Below, in pieces: positions 23,801 through 34,877 of a stretch of DNA of 64,000 nucleotides; position 1 is the first letter of the stretch, and each line of letters opens with the position of its first letter. Location of the stretch: assembly GCA_021234155.1 (NCBI GenBank), contig JAJEKV010000310.1, positions 250,001 to 314,000 of the forward strand. Reading direction: 5' to 3'. The stretch is from Isoetes taiwanensis (taxonomy: Eukaryota > Streptophyta > Lycopodiopsida > Isoetales > Isoetaceae). The position numbers and the translations under genes are program-made. The notes below the pieces were generated by a model. That model saw only the letters and a program-made list of their open reading frames with translations. It was not told the DNA's origin and ran no database searches.

Positions 23801-26134
23801 GTCATCAATAAAATTTTTAAGGCGGTGTCTTCAAAAGAGATTGATACTCCTGCTTGCTGTACAACACACAAACTTGTCAAAGAGTAGTCTTTTGCCTCCA
23901 TGGATTGTTCATGGGGCATATACATGGTTGAAAACTGTTCCTATAGATTCATGCTTAAAACCTGTGCTTGTAAAGGGTTACTTACTGGTTTTGCAAGTTT
24001 CAAACTTGTTGATTGAGATGATTGGGTTTCACATACTTATAAAAAGTAAAATGTTTTGAGTTGAAATGCCCTAATATTTTGATGAGCTGGTTATCTTTAG
24101 ATGAAACTTACTACATGGAACGCAATTTGTCAAGACTTTCAAAGAGTTTTACCCTTGCAAGTAAATTATGTTAAGTCATTGTACATATGAAACAAGATAT
24201 ATCCTAAAATGTTCAGAAGAAATTATTTAGGCTCAATCTAACATCGATGTAAAACAAGATATCTCAATATGTTTGGGGAAATTATGTACGCTTAACTTGA
24301 CATCAATATGAAAATAATACCTATTTAAAAATGCCTCGTCATATGCAAATTTGTCTTGAAGTGTTTGGGTAATTTTGTTAAACTCGACTCTCGAGGTCAA
24401 TGAGTTTGGGTTATGCTTCATGTTTGAAAGTGGTTGTGCTTCATGTTTTGGCCTTCCCTTGAAAAAGGTTGTGCTTCACATTTGCTTTCACTTATGTGGT
24501 AGCCCTCCCTTTTTAATGCATGAGCAAGAGCTTGAGGCTAGAGTCGTTTTGCCCCTTGGTGAAGATAGCTATAGATATCTAAAAGGGTCTAAAATGGTCA
24601 ACCTAAAATCTAAAATCACATCAATGCTAAGAAAAATAGTTAGGGTTTTCTATTTTGTAAGGTAGAATTTAAAGCAACCTAAAAATAGAGAGCCATGTTG
24701 TGAAGTTGTGGTGCACATCTTACATAGTTGAGGCAAGGTGCCAGTATTATTGTAAGGCATGCTCGCTTAAATTTGATTGTTTATTCACTTGGATAATTAT
24801 GTTTTAATTTTCAATTTGTGACTATTCCTCTTACCTGTTTCTAAAATTTTCCTTTGCCTTTATTTACTTATGTAATCTTCATAAAAGGCAAGATGGAAAT
24901 ATCATTCTTTGTTGTCATTGCTCCCGGTCCCTAGCTAAGCTCCTAGTTTGTCCCATGGGCCTAGGTGGTCTCCCTAAAAAGTTAATGCAACTTTTCTTCC
25001 TTGCTTGATTTCTTTTTAATGTTCCATAGTCTTTTTACGACCAAAGAACAATAACTCATAGCTTGGGGCTTTACATGATAAAATTCAATCATAAAAGGAG
25101 ACAAAATACTTGTAGAGGCATTCCACAATGCATAAGCCTCACTCGAATATCACAATAATAATATAGTAAGGGTCACTGCTGGTCTCAATTCTTGGCCCAG
25201 ATGATCAATTGAAATGCGCAACAAAATATATTCGGACAAATGGTATGAGAAGCTATAACCCGTGTCCCGCAAATAGCTACTTAAAATAAATCTAAAAAAA
25301 CAGATCAAAACTCACCATAGTCTTCAATATTATTAACAACGAATCATGGGTAGAGTGTCTTCCTCCTCCCTCCCTGCGTGGCTGATATCTAAACTCACGG
25401 GTTCTTTCTAAACTCACGGTGTTCTTTAGCCGCATTTTGAAGATAAAGGTAGTTAGATTGGCTCTGAGAGGATTTCGTTTCTAAATGTTCGGGGTTATCG
25501 TTTTGAATTGATTGTCAAAATATGACTTTGAACTATGATTTAAGCCACTTCACCCTCCGGCCATGGAGGGCAACCCTCCGTGCGCAGCACCTTGTTTTCT
25601 TTTGGCATTTACAACTTGCATGCCACCAAGGTACCAAGTACCAACCCATAAAATAAATCGCCACTTTAAATAAATGCATATGTATGCATTTGTTGGTTGT
25701 TGAAGCGAGACTTGAGAGAGAGAATAAAAAAGTTTGACAATCGTTTTATGTTTTGGCCATTTTTAACTTCTGTTAAACAACGTTGAAAAAAAGGTGTAAA
25801 GGTATATATATTATGAATACAAGAAATTTATCGCGGCGGCCAAGGCCGCCGCGAACATTTCTCTTATCCATTTCCCTTATGCTTTAAAGACATTCTCGTT
25901 TATTAGATATGACCTCTTGGCATGTGATTATTGTATTGCAATTCAGTGAACATTGTGATTTAAATGTGATTATTTTATTGTAATTCAGTGAACATTGTGA
26001 TTTAGATAACTATTGTATCTTGGCCTACTATGCTCTTATCTATGTTTTACATGTTGTTCTTGATGACTTTAATACTTGCTTTCTACATAGATTGTTAAAT
26101 TTGTGCCCTCAACTTCTACAATTTATATATGCTA
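20900..26134. other. gene-free stretch with unrecognised open frames
   Basis: Nothing here was assigned to a family. The longest frame, 23,537-23,887 (116 aa, plus), has mixed composition and no motif I recognise. A stretch at 22,831-22,895 ends in a good donor (ccg|gtaagc) and could be an exon relic. A 22-bp GC palindrome lies at 25,832-25,853. The short frames at 21.3-21.7 kb are overlapping shadows. Confidence 0.35.
25832..25853. repeat. GC-rich perfect palindrome, 10-bp arms
   Basis: cgcggcggcc / ggccgccgcg separated by two bases, in an AT-rich surrounding. No function is assigned. Confidence 0.6.
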
Positions 26135-26776
26135 TTGAGTGCAAATTTTTGGAGGGTTTTTTGGTGAGGGCTTGGAGGGTTTTTTTTTTCGCATCAAAAA
26201 GGTTTCTACATGTAGCCAGTCGGTCATGTAATAAAATATCTTAAAGTTTACATGTAATAAAATATTTTAAAGATACTTTCTAGTAGAGACAAATGGTCAA
26301 TTTAATTTATCATCATTCTACTAAGGATTGCATAAAGAATAGACACATGTCATATATGGCATTTCGTTGGCTTTGAAGTTTGGGGTTTCTTAAACACATG
26401 TAATAAAATATCTTGAGGTTATACTTTTATAACACAGACAAATAGTCAATTTAATTTATCATCATTTTACTAAGGATTGCATAAAGAATAGACACATGTC
26501 ATATATGGTATTTCGTAATGGTAGAGCAAGAAAAACATTTTGCAATAGTTTTGGGTAATAGCGTAGCTTTGGTGGTATTTGGGTAATAGTGGAGCAAGAA
26601 AAACATTTTGCAATAGCTTTGTGTAACATGTGTATTGCATAAATCCGATGGGTTTGTGTGATTTGGTGTTATCTTTCCTCTATTTCTTGTTCATCTCCCG
26701 TCACTCAACTTGTAAATATGGAGCAGAAGTCACTATAATATCTTCTAAAATCCTGTGAATGCCCCGCTCTATTCAG
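26135..26776 (+). repeat. 642-bp inverted arm, left copy
   Basis: This stretch is nearly identical (about 97 percent by eye) to the reverse complement of 31,682-32,322. Paired coordinates sum to 58,457-58,458 from end to end, so net length is conserved. It starts at 'ttgagtgcaaat' and ends at 'gctctattcag'. Inside it, a ~120-bp phrase (from 'caatttaatttatcatcatt' to 'acacatgtcatatatgg') occurs twice. No coding sequence is seen. Either the pair are long TIRs of one 6.2-kb element, or the 642-bp unit is itself a mobile repeat inserted twice in opposite orientation. Confidence 0.85.
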
Positions 26777-27193
26777 ACACACAACTACCATTAACATTAT
26801 TAACACAAACCATTGCATTTAACACATTTAAATTAAAATCCCCCTTAAACCCCCTTTGGTTTGGGTGCATATTAACACGGGGGGTTACCCGCAACGAGAG
26901 TCAGCTCGGATGGGCATATTTGCCCTTTATTCCAAGATCTCGACCGTACATAGCGATCCTCATTTGTGGGGTATATTAAAGTTTACAAAATACTATAAGG
27001 TTTGAGAGAATGTACTCAATGGTGTTAATTTTGTACATGTATTGTAAATTTTTGGGGCTCTCACGCCCTAACGAACCCTTCGTGTGAATATGCACCCAAA
27101 CCAAAGGGGGTTTAAGGGGGATTTTAATTTAAATGTGTTAAATGCAATGGTTTGTGTTAATAATGTTAATGGTAGTTGTGTGTTAATGGTTTA
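26777..27193. mobile_element. MITE copy 1, left end truncated
   Basis: Long terminal inverted repeats of about 110 bp contain 'ccattgcatttaacacattt' and 'cccctttggtttgggtgcat'. The right TIR runs to 'aaccattaacac...' (27,193), but the left one begins only at 'acacacaactacc', exactly where the 642-bp arm ends. The arm junction therefore cut this MITE. Downstream DNA ('ccccttcgggg' and 'gaggtgctcaaatta') is shared with copy 3 near 40.4 kb, so the repeat family extends beyond the inverted repeat. Confidence 0.75.
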
Positions 27194-27479
27194 TGTTAAC
27201 TAAAAACAATTTTGGCCCCTTCGGGGCCTTAGGATGGTGTGGAGGTGTAGATATAGACATTACCTAATACTCTAATGATGGATGATGTATCATAGCCTCA
27301 CAAATCTATCAAACTAGAGGTGCTCAAATTATAAAAACAAAAACATTGCGTAGAATTAGACATATAATATCATACCAATATACCAATATTAATATATGAG
27401 GTAGCATGTAATAATAGAATTTATTAGTAATGAACAAACAGTTAAGTTAAATGCTCTGTCGTTTTTTCTCCAAGTTGCA

Positions 27480-27890
27480 TCACACACAAATGGTGTTCTC
27501 ATTCACAAGTTCAACTGCCTTGTAAGGGTCCATGACATAGCGATCCTTTGTAAGGATAACTTCTCTCAATTCGACTTCGAAATAGCGCGCGAATTTTTCC
27601 CAACAGACCTAAACAAGCAGCAAAAAAGATATATGCATGGATCACAAAAAAATATGATACTTAATGGACTTATTGCATAAGTAATACCTGGACATTGGCT
27701 CCAGTAACAATATTTGGTTTGTTATATGGCAAGCCATCGCTTTTTTCGCTTATTCTCGCCATTTTCTTTTAAATGCCAAACCAGCCAACATAATGACTTC
27801 AGAGGATCTAACTGTACCAACTCCAACTGCAGATTCTTCGTGTTTAAGGGGGGCATGGAACATCCTGGCTATCATGTTCATGCATGAATA
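27480..27890 (-). pseudogene. GAD: glutamate decarboxylase gene fragment (two exons)
   Basis: Glutamate decarboxylase is a cytosolic PLP enzyme that converts glutamate to GABA. Two adjacent exons are recognisable on the minus strand. The upstream one (27,688 to about 27,890) reads [40 protein letters not shown] and, after a frame break, GLPYNKPNIVTGANVQ. A GT-AG intron of 79 bp (27,609-27,687) follows. The downstream exon (27,480-27,608) reads [17 protein letters not shown]...[18 protein letters not shown] and meets a stop. This covers roughly residues 110-215 of the ~500-residue family. The PLP-binding lysine and the C-terminal calmodulin-binding region are absent. The stop, the frame break near 27,750 and the location inside the long-inverted-arm element mark it as a captured, non-functional fragment. 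Family identification by recognition of conserved text is firm. Confidence 0.85.
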
Positions 27891-28159
27891 ATGTTCATGC
27901 ATGAATATTACCTAATATTACCTGCATGAATCATAAGAAAGAACTACCACCAAGTAAGAAATAGTACCACCAAGTAAGAAATAGTACCATGCTGCATCCT
28001 CTACCAAAAGTGTCGTTCTATCATACAATTAACTTGCATAAATCATTCATTATGCCACTCTTTGGCCTGAATGAACATTATGTATCGTCAACCTCCAATC
28101 TAACTCTCACTGATATTCAGGTTGAAGCCCGAGGGTCTTGGGAGAGCAGTTATGATGGC

Positions 28160-28345
28160 TCGTCAGCTTGAGGAAGAGGATGAGTCTTTTAAGAGGAAAA
28201 CTCGGATGTTCTTGGGAGAGCGGTTATGTTGAGTTATGTTGGCTCGTCCTTGAGGAAGAGGATGAGTCTTTTAAGAGGAAAACTCGGATTGGCTCGTCAG
28301 CTTGAGGAAGAGGATGAGTCTTTTAAGAGGAAAACTCGGATGTTC
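28160..28345 (+). repeat. three tandem copies of a ~37-bp core
   Basis: 'gaggaagaggatgagtcttt' followed by 'taagaggaaaactcgga' occurs at about 28,169, 28,252 and 28,304 with unequal spacers. In one frame it reads EEEDESFKRKTR. It may be part of the gag-like fragment that follows. Confidence 0.7.
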
Positions 28346-28439
28346 TTGATAATGAAATCCAAGTTCTTTTTAAAAAAGAAGCCTAAATAGTCTAAGCCTA
28401 AGTCTGCAAGAAAATAGTCCCAAGAAATGTAAGGTGGAC

Positions 28440-28582
28440 TCTAAATCCAGTGGTCCCATGAAGGAAATTACCTGTTGTACGTGTGGAGAGCCTAGGCACA
28501 TCAGTCTTGAATGCTCTAAGCTACATAACACAAAGGTTGATAATAAGAAAGGAAACGGGACTGGAAACAGAACGTGGAGTTG
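28440..28582 (+). pseudogene. CCHC zinc-knuckle fragment (retrotransposon gag-like)
   Basis: One frame reads DSKSSGPMKEITCCTCGEPR and HISLECSKLH before a stop. It contains a CX2CX4HX4C knuckle as used by retroelement gag proteins and some plant nucleic-acid-binding proteins to bind RNA. No protease, reverse transcriptase or integrase lies near it, so this is an isolated remnant inside the 6.2-kb segment. Confidence 0.5.
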
Positions 28583-28599
28583 AATAGAATCCCTACTCC

Positions 28600-31500
28600 C
28601 AAAAGAATATTGAATTCTTGGATAGTGCGGATTTTATCATAGCCATCAGCAAATAGAGTAAAAGTATTCGTTATTTGGCCACATCCGTAATTAACTTGGG
28701 AACTTGGACTGTAACATATTTCCACTTTGCTATTTCAAAAGCACTTTTTATCAGAGGAGATGGGAGGAAACTAATAAAATGCATGCACATGTACACGAAC
28801 ATTATGTTCCCGCGGAAGGACAAATTCTCTTCCAGTTCATAGTGGGGAACAGAGCAATATGGAATGACTTGTTATGGAAATACTTTGGGCTGTGAAAACC
28901 CCAAAGACGATGACATGTGTTTCTTGCTCCTAGTTGTTTGGAAACCCGAACGGATCCCTCCTCAACGCTAAGACCATTAACACAACCTCGATTGCCCATA
29001 TTTCAATGTCCAGAGACACACTTTTTTCTTGGAGTCACATTTAGAGTCCGAGAGTTATTACCCAGTTCATACTTTGAACCGATTTAGCGTCAATTCTTGA
29101 AGCTCGAGGAGCATCTTACCGAAAGGCACCTCCATGCTTGTTAGTGGCAAGTGTAATGCGTAAACTATGATGATCCGTTAAGTTAGATGGGGGCGAGAGG
29201 GAGTCCCCGTGCTTCCGAAAAGCTGCCATTTTCCCGCTTGAATGAAGATGGGGATTTCCTTCCTGTATGAAGGGCATCTTCGCAAGAGAAGAATGTTGCT
29301 TTTGGTGCTTTTGATACCATGAAAACTTCCTATTCGCGTGAGTAACCTGTTTCTCAGGGGTAGCACCATTACCATTACCAACAAGGTTTAAAATGAAACG
29401 CACTTATTTAAGAAGTGCGTTTGAAAGATTCCTTTATAAAAATTGGAAACTTGAAAAAAACAGACAAAATAGGGAGCAAAATAGATTGTTAAGCAATTAG
29501 CATTCGAAATACCCCCAAAAAAGCAACATTTTTGAAGCCTTTTCATTTTTTAAAGAGGGCAAAAAAAAAAAGCTTGTTTTGAGGAGGGTGACATTAAATT
29601 TAAAAGCTGAATAAGTATTTATTGCTGAAAATAGAAGGAAATATAGTTTGTCTTTTTGCAAGCTTAATATAAGTACTAAGAAAATTAAACATAGGGAAGA
29701 CAAAGAGTGTGAAATCATGGAGCAAGAAAGAGTTGCTCTAATTAAGCACTGTTGAAGAGACAAAGCTTTCAGATTAAAAATCATCATCAAAATATGTTAT
29801 ATTTCTTAGCACATAGTTTACAATGAAAGTTAGTTTGTAATCTTGACTGTATAAATTTATACAACTGGTGGAGGAGGTGGTTCTTCCCGGTCCACGCGGA
29901 CTCTCGTACCCCTTAGGATCGACTCTTGTGAGGGTATGATAGCGCAGACGCCGATTACGATTCCAATGGCAGTGCAGTTTGTTTCCTCGCTCGGGCACCA
30001 CAGGGCTCTAAGTCGATTGAACTCCACCTCCTCATCTCTTCTTCACATTAGTGGAGGCTGGATTTACGTGTAAGTGCCCTTAGCATCGCTAGCACCGATT
30101 CTTTGCTCCCAGTTCCTCGTTTTCATCAGGAAAGGATTCACAAGAGCTTATCCTGGTCCTGTTGCAGGAATAAAGTTGGGAAGCTCCACTACAACCCTAC
30201 TGCACCAGCGTCCTTGCTCCAAAAAGGTATGCTCAAACATAAATTCTATTGCTTTATCATCAGTAGTATTGTTCAAGATATGGATAAGAAAGAGCAAAAG
30301 ATATTTCAATAAACAGCAAATGCTTAATTTACAAATTCATTAAATGAAATCTCAGATGCATCTTTCACTTCTGCTGGCACATTGCTAACATGAAGAATAT
30401 AATAGGATGAAGCTCTCACTATGTGAGAATTATGATGGGATACAATCTCTATGTGATCTGTTTATGCTCCTTTTAGATGGTATGCACATGCCATCTTGTT
30501 TTAAAAAGGTTCGTTTAGATTCAGTTGTTGGTATGGCTGAATATGTTTGTAGTGCAGTAAAACCTAGTACTAAGTAATATCCAACAAAGCATAAATGCAT
30601 GGCCTTTGATATATAATCTTTACTTGTTTGTTTGATGCTTTCTACGTGGAAAGCATACTTGTCTTTTGTGTTGTTCTTGGCAGAAGGCATCTGAAGGCAG
30701 AACAAGAGATCCAGCCAATCAGTAATTTCTGATATATTGTTGCAGAAAATGTATGCATTCCCAAATTATAAAGATGGAGACCATAAATTAGAAAAATACT
30801 ATTCTCTTTTCTCTTTTCTTGAATGCATCAATTTAACTGAGCTAACAATGCATTGCAGATGATGTAAACTTCATATATGTTTACATGTGCCAGATTCTTA
30901 TTATGCTAGCATGTATAATGCAGTTTCCTTTTAAATTGGTATAGTGTACATGGTATAGGTTCTCTAGACCTTAGCAATCGATGGAGGGAGATCTTGGAAT
31001 TATCATGTCAGACAATTAGGTTGCCTATGGGTTTGAGCTATAGATATGGACCCATGAACATCATTTCTAGCTTTGAATATTCAATTTCAAGTGCTTCGTT
31101 CATCCTTATTATCCAACTGAACTAAAGTTGCCTCTTTGAAGTCTTATCAAGTCCCACATTCTGGTCCTTTGTTGCACAAATTTTCCTCTTTTTGTGCGTT
31201 TGATTTTATTTTACATGTTCTTCTGAGCTAGTTTGTTTTCTTACTTCATATCAACTTCAGGAGCTATCGAGTTCATGTTTCTTTTTATGGCGCTAGAGCT
31301 TTTAATGAGTTTTCCTAATATTGGGCCGCATTGTTCTGAGTTTTGGGGTACCGACGGTTTGGCCATGTTTTGCTTTAGCCTTAGTTCTTCTTTAACCATA
31401 AGTCTTCTTCTTAAGTTTCTATCTTCCTTTTTTCCAATGACTTGGAGGAAAAAAATTGAGTATTATAAGAATGTATGGCATGTAGAAAAGTTCATGGGTT

Positions 31501-31680
31501 CCATGAAATCTAGAGAATGGCACTTTCGGTGATTGTTCTAATACCAAATGTCCATAAAAAAGTACGAGATGGAGAGTCGAGCATGTCAAGGGTTTGATGG
31601 GGCCAACAACCAGCTCACACAAACATATCATACTTTAGAGGTTTAATAAAGCATTGTAAGCAATGGAAATGGTGATGGAA
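28600..31680. other. gene-free interior of the 6.2-kb segment
   Basis: No family is recognised. A minus-strand frame covering about 29,860-30,035 has a hydrophobic stretch (CTAIGIVIGVCAIIPS) followed by PPPP and a stop. It may be another host exon relic, but I cannot name it. Confidence 0.3.
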
Positions 31681-31681
31681 G

Positions 31682-32322
31682 CTGAATAGAGCGGTGCATT
31701 CACAGGATTTTAGAAGATATTATAGTGACTCTGTTCCATATTTACAAGTTGAGCTGAAGGGAGATGAACAAGAAATAGAGGAAAGATAACACCAAATCAC
31801 ACAAACCACTGGATTTATGCAATACACATGTTACACAAAGCTATTGCAAAATGTTTTTCTTGCTCCACTATTACCCAAATACCACCAAAGCTACGCTATT
31901 ACCCAAAACTATTGCAAAATGTTTTTCTTGCTCTACCATTACGAAATACCATATATGACATGTGTCTATTCTTTATGCAATCCTTAGTAAAATGATGATA
32001 AATTAAATTGACTATTTGTCTGTGTTATAAAGTATAACCTCAAGATATTTTATTACATGTGTTTAAGAAACCCCGAACTCCAAAGCCAACGAAATGCCAT
32101 ATATGACATGTGTCTATTCTTTATGCAATCCTTAGTAGAATGATGATAAATTAAATTGACCATTTGTCTCTACTAGAAAGTATCTTTAAAATATTTTATT
32201 ACATGTAAACTTTAAGATATTTTATTACATGACCGACTGGCTACATGTAGAAACCTTTTTGATGCGAAAAAAAAAAACCCTCCAAGCCCTCACCAAAAAA
32301 CCCTCCAAAAATTTGCACTCAA
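31682..32322 (-). repeat. 642-bp inverted arm, right copy
   Basis: Reverse complement of 26,135-26,776. Differences are scattered substitutions and single-base indels (for example the cataaatcc motif). Confidence 0.85.
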
Positions 32323-32657
32323 AATGAAGCACCCATTTTTCCTTCTCTAGCAATATATCATAGGAAAGGAGAACGATTTAGAATCACAGAAAGACTTTTA
32401 TTTCAACCGCAAAATCCAACTCCAACTTTATTTTCGATGAACCCTCTCAGGATGAACTCACTTGTATGGCAAGTGGTAAAGCCTAATGAATGTACTCATA
32501 AGCAATTTAAGAAAACTTAACCGTGGTTTGATGGTGAAGCTACGTTTTATTCCCTCCCTCCTCTTTGCTTGATTGATAAATATGTTGTCCTAGTAGTAAT
32601 TGTTATACTAGGCCATTGTATAGGTCCCATGGCTTCTTGGTCTTTGTAGACGTTGAA

Positions 32658-32920
32658 CTATTCTATTCTATTCTATTCTATTCTATTCTATTCTATTCTA
32701 TTCTATTCTATTCTATTCTATTCTATTCTATTCTATTTCTATTTCTATTTCTATTTCTATTTCTATTTCTATTTCTATTTCTATTTCTATTTCTATTTCT
32801 ATTTCTATTTCTATTTCTATTTCTATTTCTATTTCTATTCTATTCTAATTCTATTCTATTCTATTCTATTCTATTCTATTCTATTCTATTCTATTCTATT
32901 CTATTCTATTCTATTCTATA
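32658..32920 (+). repeat. compound microsatellite (TTCTA)n-(TTTCTA)n-(TTCTA)n
   Basis: A pure pentanucleotide block runs to about 32,735, then about 17 hexanucleotide units (TTTCTA) run to about 32,838. One 'ttctaattcta' break follows, then about 15 more pentanucleotides. Open frames across it are artefacts. Confidence 0.95.
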
Positions 32921-33332
32921 AGCAAGAGGATGCGTATTTCCATTGTTTGCATAATCAAAATGTTATACAAACAAGTACAACGATTTTGTTCTAACCAATT
33001 CTGGAATCTCATGCTATGCAAACATGTTTATTATTTGTGCTTAGTTAGCAAACTATTGTATATTCCATTCCATAGTTATCTTAAATAAACCACAGTGTAA
33101 TATTGAAGGCATACTTTTGCAAGTTTAATATTTTCAATTAACCACCTTCTTCATAAGCTTTATAAATTTGTATTAACAAGTGAATAAAACTTTTCACAGA
33201 ATTAAAACTGGATATTAGTTCTCTATCTATTTACATAGAAGGATGTTAATACTATTTATGAGCTTTCCACACCCAAACCATCTTTTGGGGATGTTCTAGT
33301 CTAAACTCTACGTATGCTTGCTTCTTTACAAA

Positions 33333-34877
33333 TTAAGTCAGTTGTAGCCACTCACCACCATCAATGAAGCTCAGTGCTAAGAAGGGTTGAGCTTCCTGAT
33401 ATGATAACTCATGTGACCACACCACTCGTTGTGCATGGTTTGCCCCTGGTCCAAAACACTTATATTGGCCATAGAAGACCGTCCTGCAACATAACCATCT
33501 TAAAGTTAGATCATGAGAGCAATTATTCAACATGAACTATTATTTGTATATATCAATCTTCAGTAGCTAATATATATTTGTTCTGATAGATGATTGCAAA
33601 TAAATGAATACGTCTTGCTCTCTATCAGGGTCACCCCAATTGTACCATCCCTTTGGAACAATAATTTTATCCATGTATGTATAAGCATAAACCACACGTG
33701 AAAAATAACCCCAAGCACGTCCCAAGTATATCATCCCAGATCCTGTAACTCTGCAATTGACAAATGAAAATCCTGTATCTTCGGTTTTGTTTGTTCTTTT
33801 TTGTGCAGTTACAGCTCCCGCTCCTATTGATATTGCATGCAAGTGACATCCCTGTACAGTTAAAACAAGGATATTAGTAGCACAAAGATGGTGCACATGT
33901 AGAATTGCAAATAGAAACAGCCTGGATCAAATTAGCCTAACATGTGAAACAAAGATTTGGAAATTAGGGTACATTTGAAACAATGGCAAAACTCACATGA
34001 TACATAGAGAGGCCATTTCCAAAAATAAAGTCCACAGCGCCTTCAACATAGCAATCTCTGAAGTAATGACGTCCCTTATGGTCATAAAGAGTATCCTGGG
34101 CGCCAAGAAACCGGCAACCGAAAAAAGCTGCAGTGTCGCCGGAAATTCTCAAAGCCACCGCTTGTTTTCCCTCGTCCCCAGATTGGGCCACCGTATAATA
34201 CGGGGCAAAATTCTGCAGCAACCAATCTGCCCAATCAAACAAAATCCCTCCTTTTCCACCGAAAAAATGACTCTTACTTTAAATGTGATGTTCCTGGCGA
34301 TGAAATATGGAGCATAGACTGCAACTGTGGGGCTTGAAAATGTGCCCATTGGCTTTCCGTCTGGTCCCGGAGATCTGGCAGTATCATTCCATTCTATTAC
34401 AGTGTCCAATGCTCCGGATCCTTGAAACGTAATGTAAGGCTTGTTCCACGGCACAGACACTTTCTCTCTGCAAAAAAACACAAACCCAAAACAGAAACTC
34501 AGTTTTTGCACGCATTTTCCTGCAGCAGGATTTTTCCTTCACCTGTAAATCCCGGGATTTATCTGAATCACTATCCTTTCTGTGTTATACTCAGGAACAC
34601 TGTCCACAGCTTCCTGTATCGTCGTCACATCTCCATATCCGGGATATTGGTCTACAATTATCTCCGCTGAAGCCACAATTTTATTTTTTGCAGTCTTAAA
34701 CGTGGAGTGCCTAAGCGAGCCGATTAATGCAACCCATTTCAGAAACCCTTTCTCCATTTTTTTTATGCTTGCTGCATTGCTTGATGGGACTACTTTCCCA
34801 CAGTCTATGCATACTAATGATACACCCAAGATTATGAATAAAAAATGCAAATATACACATGCCCACCATGTTGACAT
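33333..34877 (-). CDS. pectin methylesterase (pectinesterase), five exons
   Basis: A secreted carbohydrate esterase (CE8) that removes methyl groups from cell-wall homogalacturonan. Exons: 34,543-34,877; 34,278-34,467; 33,997-34,212; 33,613 or 33,612-33,851; 33,333-33,483; introns have GT-AG ends. The start at 34,877 ([12 protein letters not shown]) is preferred because it opens a signal peptide; an in-frame ATG lies 18 codons upstream. There is no N-terminal PMEI/PRO domain, so it is a short-type enzyme of about 376 aa. Family motifs are in order: PGIYRE (GxYxE), QAVAL, QDTL and DFIFG (the two catalytic Asp), LGRAW (Arg/Trp of the substrate site), WGDP, YGQYKC and the closing [10 protein letters not shown]. 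Oddity: lengths sum to 1,132 nt. The exon 4 donor (GAC|gtattc) and exon 5 acceptor (gcag|GACGGTC) join one base out of frame with TVFYGQY, so either a lesion, a sequence error or unusual splicing is present. Confidence 0.9.

Larger units (their letters stand above)
26135..32322. mobile_element. 6.2-kb segment with long inverted arms and captured gene fragments (Pack-type candidate)
   Basis: The two 642-bp arms enclose a truncated MITE (26,777-27,193), a glutamate decarboxylase gene fragment (27,480-27,890), a short tandem repeat plus a zinc-knuckle fragment (28.1-28.6 kb), and about 3 kb of unrecognised DNA. Long TIRs around host exon fragments without a transposase are the hallmark of Pack-MULE-type non-autonomous elements. 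No direct target duplication could be found next to 26,135 and 32,322, so assignment to a superfamily is inference. Confidence 0.5.

Noticed and set aside
32616-32994. Leu/Phe/Tyr-rich open frames of 101-113 residues
   Set aside because: They are translations of the TTCTA/TTTCTA microsatellite.
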